Below are positions 51,179-57,897 of a DNA stretch of 64,000 nt, in pieces; position 1 is the first letter of the stretch; every line of letters starts with the position of its first letter. The translations under genes and the position numbers were made by a program. Source of the stretch: JADYZU01 sp964540965. GTDB lineage: Bacteria; Pseudomonadota; Alphaproteobacteria; Rhodobacterales; Rhodobacteraceae. The notes beneath the pieces are model-generated. The model was not told the origin of the DNA. It ran no database searches and saw nothing but the letters and a program-made list of their open reading frames with translations. The DNA lies in assembly GCA_964540965.1 (NCBI GenBank), contig CAZIOT010000013.1, forward strand, positions 61,584 through 125,583, read 5' to 3'.

Positions 51179-52099
51179 TCAGATGGGGTCGTGCGCGAGG
51201 ATCGCGGCAAGGATGCGGTCGGATGTGAGCGGCAGGTCGGCGGCATGGGTGCCGGTGGCGTCGCGGATCGCGGCGGCAATGGCACTGGCAAGGGCCTGTC
51301 CGGCGGCGTCAGGGTCGGCGTCTGCAACCTGCCCGGACCAGAGGATGTCGGGCAGGGTAAAGGCATGCGGCGCGTCGGGCGCGGCGAACAGGGCGCGGCC
51401 GGCGGCGCGGGTCAGGGCGGCGGTGACGCCGGCGGTGGCGCGGGGCGTCGGCGCCACGGCAAGGCGCGACAGCGCGGAATGGCCGGTGTCGCGGTCAACG
51501 ACGACCTCGACCGCCAGCGCGATACCGGCGGCCGAGGCGGCGGCGCAGCCCAGCCGCAGCCGGCCCCCGTCGTCCAGCACGGTGCCGCCGGGCGGGCGGC
51601 TGTCCCAGCCAAAGGCGGCGGCGACGGCCTGAACCGGATCGGCGATGCCGGGTCCGGGCGTGACGGCCCCCTCCGCGCCCCGGGCGCTGGCGGCCATCAT
51701 TGCGGCGACCACCGGGGCGTGGCCGGTGCCGGCGCAGGCATGGCCCAAAAGGGCGGCGCGCGCCTCTTCCTCGGTCATCCAGGGGTTCACCCGCAGGGCG
51801 TGCAGCGCGGTCATCACCAGCGCCGGCGTCTCGGGCTGGCCGGCGGCGCCCTGTGCGGCGAACTGCCTAAGCAGCGCCTGCCCGGCCTGTCCTTCGACCG
51901 TCTCGATCCGCGCGCCGTCGTGCAGCTGCGCCAGCAGCAGCCCCGCCGCCGCCGGCCGGTCATCGACCAGCACGATGTCGCAGCCGGGGGCATCGGTCGC
52001 GGCGGTCAGGCCAAGGTCGTGCAGGACCTCGATCAACCGGGTCTCGGGTGCCACCTCGACCGCGCGCGGGGTGCCGTTGAGGGTGAAACGGGCGATCAT
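51179..52099 (-). CDS. Cysteine-depleted fusion relic of a molybdenum hydroxylase (FeS subunit plus large-subunit C-terminus)
   Basis: A 306-residue protein. Residues 1-140 align with the [2Fe-2S] subunit of XDH/CODH enzymes (FTLNGTPRAVEVAPETRLIEVLHDLGLT ... NPWMTEEEARAALLGHACAGTGHAPVV) but keep only C40 and C122 of the eight cluster cysteines. Residues about 155-306 resemble the end of the molybdopterin subunit (AAAFGWDSRPPG, VEVVVDRDTGHSALSRLAV, AIAAAIRDATGTHAADLPLTSDRILAAI), without the cofactor-binding core. It cannot hold the usual clusters. The stable frame and 4-base overlap with the FAD-subunit gene argue for a retained, perhaps structural, role. Confidence 0.75.
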   Translation of the reverse strand: MIARFTLNGTPRAVEVAPETRLIEVLHDLGLTAATDAPGCDIVLVDDRPAAAGLLLAQLHDGARIETVEGQAGQALLRQFAAQGAAGQPETPALVMTALHALRVNPWMTEEEARAALLGHACAGTGHAPVVAAMMAASARGAEGAVTPGPGIADPVQAVAAAFGWDSRPPGGTVLDDGGRLRLGCAAASAAGIALAVEVVVDRDTGHSALSRLAVAPTPRATAGVTAALTRAAGRALFAAPDAPHAFTLPDILWSGQVADADPDAAGQALASAIAAAIRDATGTHAADLPLTSDRILAAILAHDPI

Positions 52100-52962
52100 G
52101 GCTGTTCCTCTGCCAGTTCGGCGGCATCGTCGAAATGGTCATGGCGGGCCAGCGCGCGGGCATTGGCCTGCGCCAGCGTATCGCGCAACAGGGCAAAGGC
52201 CTGCGCGGCCAGCACCGGATCCTTCAGCCCCGCCGCGTCCACGGCCAGGCCGGCAGCCGCGTCGAACAGGCCCGGATCGGGCAATTGCCCGGCCAGCAGC
52301 GCCTCGGCCGCCGGAAAGCGGCGCGGCAGGGCGACACCGCCCAGCACCAGCGTCGCGGCAAGGATGCGTTCGCGTTCAACGCCATAGGTGACGGTCGCGG
52401 CGGCGCTGACCTTGCGCGGGGCGGCGCCGCGAGCCAGTTTCTTGAACGCCGATCCGGCATCGGTGCCGGGGCCGGGGCAATGCACGGCGGTGACGATGCC
52501 GTCCGGCGCTGCGTCCCAGAATGCGGCAAGGGGCACCTCGGCCCCGCCCGCAAGTTTCGCCACGCCCTCAAGCGCCGTCAGCGCCACGCCCATGTCGTGA
52601 TCGGCCCGCCGGGCGCAGAGGTTGCCGACGACCGTGCCGCTGTTGCCGATCCATGGCGCGTCCATCTGCTCGACCGCCTCGTGGATGGCGGCGAAACGCT
52701 TGCCAGTCCAGATGTCGGGCAACAGGCGGCCGGCGCGGACATTGGCCCCGATGCGCAGGCCGACCTTGGGATTGGCATACAGCTCGTCCAGCCCCGGAAT
52801 GCGGTCGAGGCTGACCAGATGGCCGGCAGTCGCCCGCCCCTCGGCCAGATCGGGCAGCAGGCTGGCGCCGCCGCCGATCACCCGGGCGCCGGCGGCGACT
52901 AGCGCGGCGGCTTCCTCAATCGTGGCCGGGCGGCTGAGACGGAAGGGAGGCAGGTGGCGCAT
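52096..52962 (-). CDS. FAD-binding subunit of a molybdenum hydroxylase (CoxM/XdhB type), set 1
   Basis: A 288-residue PCMH-fold FAD protein. FAD-site motifs are ARVIGGGASLLPDL (residues 26-39) and GNSGTVVGNLCARRADHDM (about 108-126). AFKKLARGAAPRKVSAAATVTYG and the C-terminal CO-dehydrogenase flavoprotein domain follow. It normally passes electrons from the FeS subunit to an acceptor, but its co-transcribed FeS partner is the cysteine-depleted relic. It may form part of an altered oxidoreductase or pair with subunits elsewhere. It starts the minus-strand operon ending at 47096. Confidence 0.85.
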   Translation of the reverse strand: MRHLPPFRLSRPATIEEAAALVAAGARVIGGGASLLPDLAEGRATAGHLVSLDRIPGLDELYANPKVGLRIGANVRAGRLLPDIWTGKRFAAIHEAVEQMDAPWIGNSGTVVGNLCARRADHDMGVALTALEGVAKLAGGAEVPLAAFWDAAPDGIVTAVHCPGPGTDAGSAFKKLARGAAPRKVSAAATVTYGVERERILAATLVLGGVALPRRFPAAEALLAGQLPDPGLFDAAAGLAVDAAGLKDPVLAAQAFALLRDTLAQANARALARHDHFDDAAELAEEQP

Positions 52963-53047
52963 CAGCGGCGATCCTTTCTGCAGGCGGTCGCGATAAGGAC
53001 CGCGGCCCTTGTCACGGCAAGACGGCGCGGTGCCGCGCAGGTTCGGT

Positions 53048-53076
53048 TTGACAACGCCGGGCGACGGGCAGATCCT
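53048..53076 (+). promoter_or_regulatory. Possible promoter of the RibF-like gene
   Basis: A perfect TTGACA (53048-53053) and GATCCT (53071-53076) with a 17-base spacer. The start codon is only 6 bases past the -10, so the mRNA would be leaderless or nearly so. The -10 is weak. Confidence 0.3.
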
Positions 53077-53081
53077 GAGGC

Positions 53082-53654
53082 ATGACCCGGACCGCCATCC
53101 ACCCCGCCCCGCCCGAGGGGCTTGCCGCCAGCATCACCTGCATCGGCGCCTTTGACGGCGTGCATCGCGGGCATCAGGTGCTGATCGGGCAGGCGGTTGC
53201 CGCCGGGCGTGAAACCGGGGTGCCGGTCGTCGTCTGGACCTTTGACCCGCCACCCAAGGTGTTCTTCGGCCGCGCGCCGCTGCTGATGAGCCCGGTGGAA
53301 AAGGTCGCGCGGCTGGCCGAACTGGGCGTAGATCACATCATCCTGTCGCGCTTCGACGATGCCTTCCGCGCGCAGACGGCCGAGGATTTCCTGGCCCTTC
53401 TCGCCCGGCTGAACCCGGTCGAGGTCCGCGTCGGCGGCGATTTCCGATTTGGCGCGCGGCAGGCGGGCGATGTGGCCTTGCTTGCGCAGCATTTCAATGT
53501 CCGGCTGCTGGACCCCGTGCATTGCGACAAGGGCGACCGCATATCGTCCAGCCGGATCCGGCAGGCATGGTCCGAGGGCGACCTTGATACCTGTCGCGAA
53601 CTGATCGGTTGGAGCGACTATTACATCCATCCCGAATACGAGACCCCGTTCTAG
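53082..53654 (+). CDS. RibF-like FMN adenylyltransferase (FAD synthetase domain only)
   Basis: A 190-residue nucleotidyltransferase. The class motif is CIGAFDGVHRGHQVLI (HxGH form), with VWTFDPPPKVFF, VRVGGDFRFGARQAGD and the DRISSSRIRQA motif. It matches the N-terminal FAD synthetase half of RibF and lacks the riboflavin-kinase half, so it may convert FMN to FAD only. It sits as the only plus-strand gene among flavin-using enzymes, and may raise local FAD supply for them. It ends convergently with the cupin gene (3-base overlap). Confidence 0.85.
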   Translation: MTRTAIHPAPPEGLAASITCIGAFDGVHRGHQVLIGQAVAAGRETGVPVVVWTFDPPPKVFFGRAPLLMSPVEKVARLAELGVDHIILSRFDDAFRAQTAEDFLALLARLNPVEVRVGGDFRFGARQAGDVALLAQHFNVRLLDPVHCDKGDRISSSRIRQAWSEGDLDTCRELIGWSDYYIHPEYETPF

Positions 53655-54085
53655 GACTGCTGCTGCCCGGCCAGAAAGCCGCCGATGCTTTCGTCGGTGT
53701 GGAACACCGGCTTTTCGTAGTAATGCGGGCCGTCGTAGATTTCGATCAGCACCGATTTCTCATGCGCGACGGTCGGCCCGTGCGGGTGGTCCTTGGGGTT
53801 CATGTAGAAGGTGCCGGGCGTCAGGCGCAGGCCCGAATCGGTGTATTCGTAATCGCCCGACAGGCAATACATGAACTGGTTCGAGGCATGGGAATGCTTG
53901 ACCGGAATCCGCCCGCCCTTGTCGTATTCAAGGATGGCGATGCTGGCGCCGGTGGCCGGATTGCGCCAAAGGAAATACTGCCGCAACCCGTAGTCGGGGA
54001 AGTTGATCCATTTGTCGGGGTCCAGATCCTCGGGGCGGATCAGCACCTCGAGCGTTTTCGCCAGCATTTCGGGGTTGTCGATCAT
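53651..54085 (-). CDS. Cupin-domain protein
   Basis: A 144-residue single cupin. Motif 1 is KGGRIPVKHSHASNQFMYCLSGDYEYTDSG and motif 2 is PGTFYMNPKDHPHGPTVAHEKSVLIEIYD, with the His/Glu-type metal ligands in HSHASNQ and HPHGP. It could be a dioxygenase, isomerase or decarboxylase of small oxo-acids. It has an AGGAGG ribosome-binding site and overlaps the RraA-type gene by 4 bases. As last gene of the island's right operon it probably handles a late intermediate; reaction unknown. Confidence 0.82.
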   Translation of the reverse strand: MIDNPEMLAKTLEVLIRPEDLDPDKWINFPDYGLRQYFLWRNPATGASIAILEYDKGGRIPVKHSHASNQFMYCLSGDYEYTDSGLRLTPGTFYMNPKDHPHGPTVAHEKSVLIEIYDGPHYYEKPVFHTDESIGGFLAGQQQS

Positions 54086-54819
54086 GCGTCCTCCTGCGGG
54101 CGGCCCTTCGCCACCCATGTGTCGTATTCGGCGCGGCTTTCCGGCGTGGCCGGGAACAGGCCGAAAAGCGACCGTCCCCGGCGGATTTCGCGCGCGACGA
54201 AGGTTTCGTAATCGGCGACGCCGGCGCATTCGGCGGCGATCTCGTCGACCAGATGGCGGGGGATGGCGACGACGCCCTCGTCATTGCCCAAAAGGATGTC
54301 GCCCGGATAGACCGCGACACCGCACAGGCCGACCGGAGCGTTGAATTCGACCGGGTGCAGGTGGATCGGCGTGGCGGGGCCGGACTCTTGCACCTGAAAG
54401 CAGGGCAGGCCGCTGGTGCGGATGCCCGGCGCATCGCGGAACCCGCCATCGGTGACGGCGCCGGCAACGCCGCGGGTCGCCAGCCGCAGCGCCATCATGT
54501 CGCCCATCGACGACGCCCGCGCATCGCCGCCGGTGGCCAGCACCAGAACGGCGCCCGGATCGCATTCCTCGATGGCGCGGCGGTGCAGGCTGTCGTTCCG
54601 CGCATAGATCTCCATGCTGTCGAGATCCTCGCGCGCGGGAACAAAGCGCAGGGTCCATGCCGGGCCGATCAACGGCTTTTGCCCCGGCGTGACGGCCTTG
54701 AGCCCCAGAAGAAAGGTGTTGCGGAAGCCGCGTTTCAGCAGCGCATTGGCGACCGTCGCCGCTCCGCAGCGTTCGAGCAGCGACCGGGTTTCCGGCGTCA
54801 GGGGCGCGACTGCGGTCAT
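54082..54819 (-). CDS. RraA-family class II pyruvate aldolase/decarboxylase-like protein
   Basis: A 245-residue member of the RraA/HMG-aldolase fold. The metal/substrate motif region is GDARASSMGDMMALRLATRGVAGAVTDGGFRDAPGI (G-D-x-x-R...D-G-x-x-R-D). Members include 4-hydroxy-4-methyl-2-oxoglutarate aldolase and oxaloacetate decarboxylase, which finish meta-cleavage pathways by releasing pyruvate. It is coupled by 4-base overlaps to the FAH gene before it and the cupin after it, supporting that role. Confidence 0.85.
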   Translation of the reverse strand: MTAVAPLTPETRSLLERCGAATVANALLKRGFRNTFLLGLKAVTPGQKPLIGPAWTLRFVPAREDLDSMEIYARNDSLHRRAIEECDPGAVLVLATGGDARASSMGDMMALRLATRGVAGAVTDGGFRDAPGIRTSGLPCFQVQESGPATPIHLHPVEFNAPVGLCGVAVYPGDILLGNDEGVVAIPRHLVDEIAAECAGVADYETFVAREIRRGRSLFGLFPATPESRAEYDTWVAKGRPQEDA

Positions 54820-55658
54820 GCCTCTTTCACCACCGGATTGCGCAGGGTGCCGACGCCCTCGACCTCGATTTCCACCACGTCGCCAGGCTTCATCCAGACC
54901 GGCGGGTTGCGGCGGAAGCCGACGCCGCCGGGCGTGCCGGTGACGATCACGTCGCCGGGCTCAAGCGTGACGAAGGTCGACAGATGCGCGATAAGGTCCG
55001 CAATCGGGAACATCATCAGGTCGGTGGTCGCATCCTGCATCACCTGCCCGTTCAGCCGCGATTGCAGGCGGATCGGCCGGTCGGGCGGCAGTTCGTCGGG
55101 CGTGACCAGCCAGGGGCCGAAGGCGCCGGTCGCGGGGAAATTCTTGCCCGGCGTCCATTGCCCCGCGGCCAGTTGCCAGTCGCGGACCGAGCCGTCGTTA
55201 TAGGCGCTGATGCCGGCGACATGGGCCAGGGCATCGGCCTTGGCGATGCGGCGGCCGGCGTGGCCGATGACCACCGCCACCTCGGCCTCGAAATCGAAAT
55301 CGTCGGATTCGGCGGGAATCACCATCGGCGCCAGATGCCCCGTCTGCGATTGCGGATAGCGGGTGAAAACCGGGGGGATCTTGGCGGTTTCGGCATGGTT
55401 CCCCTCGCGCCGGTGTTCGACATAGTTCAGCCCGACGCACAGGATTTTCGCCGGATCGGGGATGACGGGCAGAAAGCCGATCTCGTCCACGCGGTAATCG
55501 GCGGGGGCGGTGGCGTAGCGGGCCAGATCGCCCAGCGCGTCACGCCGGATCGCATCGCGCAGGCTGCCGCCGACCCGCAGGCCAAGATCGACGACGCCCT
55601 TGCCATCGGTCAGGCCGAACGTCGCGCCGGTGGGCGTGGTGAAGGACAGGAATTTCAT
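54816..55658 (-). CDS. Fumarylacetoacetate hydrolase-family protein
   Basis: A 280-residue FAH-fold enzyme. The fold begins near MKFLSFTTPTGATFGLTDG. ILCVGLNYVEHRREGN and FDFEAEVAVVIGHAGRRI carry the metal-binding Glu/Asp set, and TTDLMMFPIADLIAHLSTFVTLEPGDVIVTGTPGGVGF is the conserved end. Members hydrolyse or hydrate/decarboxylate dioxo-acids from ring cleavage. The ATG at 55658 follows GGAGA and overlaps the FAD-subunit stop by 4 bases. A longer upstream frame is a shadow of that gene. Confidence 0.92.
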   Translation of the reverse strand: MKFLSFTTPTGATFGLTDGKGVVDLGLRVGGSLRDAIRRDALGDLARYATAPADYRVDEIGFLPVIPDPAKILCVGLNYVEHRREGNHAETAKIPPVFTRYPQSQTGHLAPMVIPAESDDFDFEAEVAVVIGHAGRRIAKADALAHVAGISAYNDGSVRDWQLAAGQWTPGKNFPATGAFGPWLVTPDELPPDRPIRLQSRLNGQVMQDATTDLMMFPIADLIAHLSTFVTLEPGDVIVTGTPGGVGFRRNPPVWMKPGDVVEIEVEGVGTLRNPVVKEA

Positions 55659-56476
55659 GGAGTCTCCGTTCTGTGTCCCAGGGCCATCGCCAGCGCGCGG
55701 CGGATCGCCACCGCGACCAGTTGCGCGCGATAGGCGGCCGAAGCGTGAAGGTCGTTGTTCAGACCCGCATCGGGCTGGGCGAACCCGTCCAGCGCGGCGG
55801 GGGAAAAGTCGCGGGCCAGCCGGGTTTCGGCGTCCGTCTGCCGGAACACGCAAGGCCCGGCGCCGTTGACCGCGACCCGCAGCCCCGCCGGCCCGTCCGA
55901 GACGAAGGCGCCGGTGGTGACATAGCCCGAGGCGATATTGGCGAACTTGTGGTATCCGGCGCGGGCGGGGATCGGAAAGCGGATGCGCAGGATCAGCTCG
56001 CCCGGTTCAAGCGCGGTGGTGAACAGGCCAAGAAAGAAATCGTCGGCGGGGATCGCCCGCCCGGTGGTTTCGACCGTCGCCCCCAGCCCGACCAGGGCGG
56101 CCGGGTAATCGGCGGCGGGGTCGTTGTTGGCGACGGATCCGCCCATCGTGCCCAGATGCCGCACCTGCGAATGGGCGATGCCGCGGGCAAGATGCGACAG
56201 GGCGGGGATCGCCGCCGCGATGCGGTCGTCCCAGGCCGTCACCGCATGGGGTGTCATCGCGCCGATGGTGACATGGCTGTCGGTCACCTCGAACCCCTGC
56301 AATTCGGGGATCGCCTGAAGATCGACCAGGATCGAGGGCCGTTGCAGCCGCTGCTTGAGCGCCGGGATCAGCGTCTGCCCGCCGGCCAGCGGCCGCGCGT
56401 CGGGGTCCGACGACAGGATCGCCAGCGCCTCGTCCAGCCGCGCCGGGCGGCGGTATTCGAAGGCGGGCAGGCTCAC
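55655..56476 (-). CDS. FAD-binding subunit of molybdenum hydroxylase (CoxM type), set 2
   Basis: A 273-residue PCMH flavoprotein. FAD motifs are PLAGGQTLIPAL (residues 30-41) and HLGTMGGSVANNDPAADYP (about 105-123). YHKFANIASGYVTTGAFV and the C-terminal DLHASAAYRAQLVAVAIRRAL are typical. The start is GTG at 56476, overlapping the FeS-subunit stop (GTGA) behind a GGGGGG site; an ATG at 56560 lies inside the FeS gene and is rejected. It passes electrons out of the enzyme whose other subunits are at 56473 and 57894. Confidence 0.92.
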   Translation of the reverse strand: MSLPAFEYRRPARLDEALAILSSDPDARPLAGGQTLIPALKQRLQRPSILVDLQAIPELQGFEVTDSHVTIGAMTPHAVTAWDDRIAAAIPALSHLARGIAHSQVRHLGTMGGSVANNDPAADYPAALVGLGATVETTGRAIPADDFFLGLFTTALEPGELILRIRFPIPARAGYHKFANIASGYVTTGAFVSDGPAGLRVAVNGAGPCVFRQTDAETRLARDFSPAALDGFAQPDAGLNNDLHASAAYRAQLVAVAIRRALAMALGHRTETP

Positions 56477-56958
56477 CTTGGCCCCCCGCAAGAGGCCGGA
56501 TCGGTCGCCGCCACCTCGGCAATCGCCTCGACGATGGCCTGATAGCCGGTGCAGCGGCAAATGTTGCCCTCAAGCTCCTCGCGGATGGTGCGGTCATCGC
56601 CGGCGCGGGCGCGGCGCACGATGTCCACGCCCTGCATGATCATGCCCGAGGTGCAATAGCCGCATTGCAAAGCGTGATGCCTGCGGAACGCCTCCTGCAT
56701 CGGATGCAGGGCGCCGGGCTGACCCAGCCCTTCGATCGTCGTGACCTCGGCCCCTTCGGCCTGCGCGGCCAGCATGGTGCAGGATTTCACCGCGCGGCCG
56801 TTCACATGCAGGGTGCAGCAGCCGCATTGCGTGGTGTCGCAGCCGATATTGGTGCCGGTCAGGCGGCAATGGTCGCGGATGAAATCGACAAGCAGGGTGC
56901 GGTCGTCGACACGGTGGCTTTCGCGGATGCCGTTCACGGTCATGGTGATGTCGATCAT
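56473..56958 (-). CDS. [2Fe-2S] subunit of molybdenum hydroxylase (CoxS type)
   Basis: A 161-residue iron-sulfur subunit with all eight cluster cysteines: C40, C45, C48 and C60 (plant-ferredoxin-type cluster, GCDTTQCGCC ... SC) and C99, C102, C134 and C136 (QCGYC, NICRC). The start ATG at 56958 shares a base with the CoxG-like stop (TGATG) and follows GGGGG. It carries electrons between the Mo centre (57894 gene) and FAD (55655 gene). Confidence 0.95.
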   Translation of the reverse strand: MIDITMTVNGIRESHRVDDRTLLVDFIRDHCRLTGTNIGCDTTQCGCCTLHVNGRAVKSCTMLAAQAEGAEVTTIEGLGQPGALHPMQEAFRRHHALQCGYCTSGMIMQGVDIVRRARAGDDRTIREELEGNICRCTGYQAIVEAIAEVAATDPASCGGPR

Positions 56959-57572
56959 CACTGAACCCCCAGCCAGCCGATCAGCAGCGCCAGCGCCACG
57001 ACCGAGGTGGCAAAGACCCAGGCCGGCATCTGCAGGGTGACCGCGCCGGGCACGGCGGCAAATGCCGGCGCGGCGTTGCGGGCGGCCATGGCGGGCGCAG
57101 CGGATTGCGGCGCTGCAGGGTCAAGCAGCGCGGGGTCGGCCAGCACCTCCTCGAACCGGTCGAAGAACTGTTTCGACATGCGGGCAACGGTGGCGTCGAT
57201 CAGGCGCGACCCGATCTGCGCCAGCCGCCCGCCGATCTGGCTTTCGGCTTTCCACTCCAGCCGGGTGCCCTGCCCTTCGGGCGCCAGCGTGATGACGGCG
57301 CTGCCGGTGGCGAAACCGGCAATGCCGCTTTCACCTTCGAAATCAAGCGCCATGGACTGCGGCTGAACCAGATCGCGCATCGTCACCCGGCCCTTGAACC
57401 GCGCCCGCACCGGCCCGACCGAGGCGACGACGACCGCGGCATAGCGGCCGTCGCCTTCGTCGGTCACGGATTCGCATCCGGGGATCGCCGCCTGAAGGGT
57501 GCGGGCGTCAAGCAGGCCCTGCCACACGTTCGCAGGCGGTTGCGTCAGGCTGCGGTCGCCGGTGATTTCCAT
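56958..57572 (-). CDS. CoxG-like SRPBCC protein with C-terminal membrane anchor
   Basis: A 204-residue protein. Residues 1-145 form a CO-dehydrogenase-subunit-G-type SRPBCC fold (LTQPPANVWQGLLDARTLQAAIPGCESV, ... FKGRVTMRDLV, SQIGGRLAQIGSRLIDATVARMSKQFFDRFEEVL). A linker and a hydrophobic helix at about residues 183-203 follow. Relatives help mature or anchor molybdenum hydroxylases at the membrane. The ATG at 57572 is where the fold starts. It lies within the hydroxylase operon. Confidence 0.88.
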   Translation of the reverse strand: MEITGDRSLTQPPANVWQGLLDARTLQAAIPGCESVTDEGDGRYAAVVVASVGPVRARFKGRVTMRDLVQPQSMALDFEGESGIAGFATGSAVITLAPEGQGTRLEWKAESQIGGRLAQIGSRLIDATVARMSKQFFDRFEEVLADPALLDPAAPQSAAPAMAARNAAPAFAAVPGAVTLQMPAWVFATSVVALALLIGWLGVQ

Positions 57573-57588
57573 GGTCGTGTTCCCGAAC

Positions 57589-57897
57589 TTACAGCGGCGG
57601 CAGATGCGCCGGGCGGTTGGTCTGCCAGCGGAAGGGGCGGATTTCGATGGTGGCCGACAGGCCCGCAACCTCGAACGGATCGGCGGCAAGGATGGCGCGC
57701 ACCTCGGCCTCGTCAGCGGCCTCGATCACCATCAGGCCGCCGACAGCCTGCCCGGCATCGTCCAGCACCGGCCCGCCCATCAGCACGCGGGGGCCGAAAC
57801 CGGACATGTAGTCGCGATGCGCCGGCCGCGTGGCGGCGCGGATGGCGCCGGCCTGCCCGTCGGTCCGGTCAAGGCGATAGACGGCGAAATGGGTCAT
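57589..57897 (-). CDS. YciI-family protein
   Basis: A 102-residue ferredoxin-like-fold protein of the YciI group. The His/Asp pair is in RPAHRDYMSGF, followed by VLMGGPVLDDAGQAVGGLMVIEAADEAEVRAILAADPFEVAGL. Some members act as dehydrochlorinases or muconolactone-isomerase-like enzymes; here the reaction is unknown. It overlaps the large-subunit stop by 4 bases and so is translated with the hydroxylase. A role on a lactone or enol intermediate is a guess. Confidence 0.85.
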   Translation of the reverse strand: MTHFAVYRLDRTDGQAGAIRAATRPAHRDYMSGFGPRVLMGGPVLDDAGQAVGGLMVIEAADEAEVRAILAADPFEVAGLSATIEIRPFRWQTNRPAHLPPL

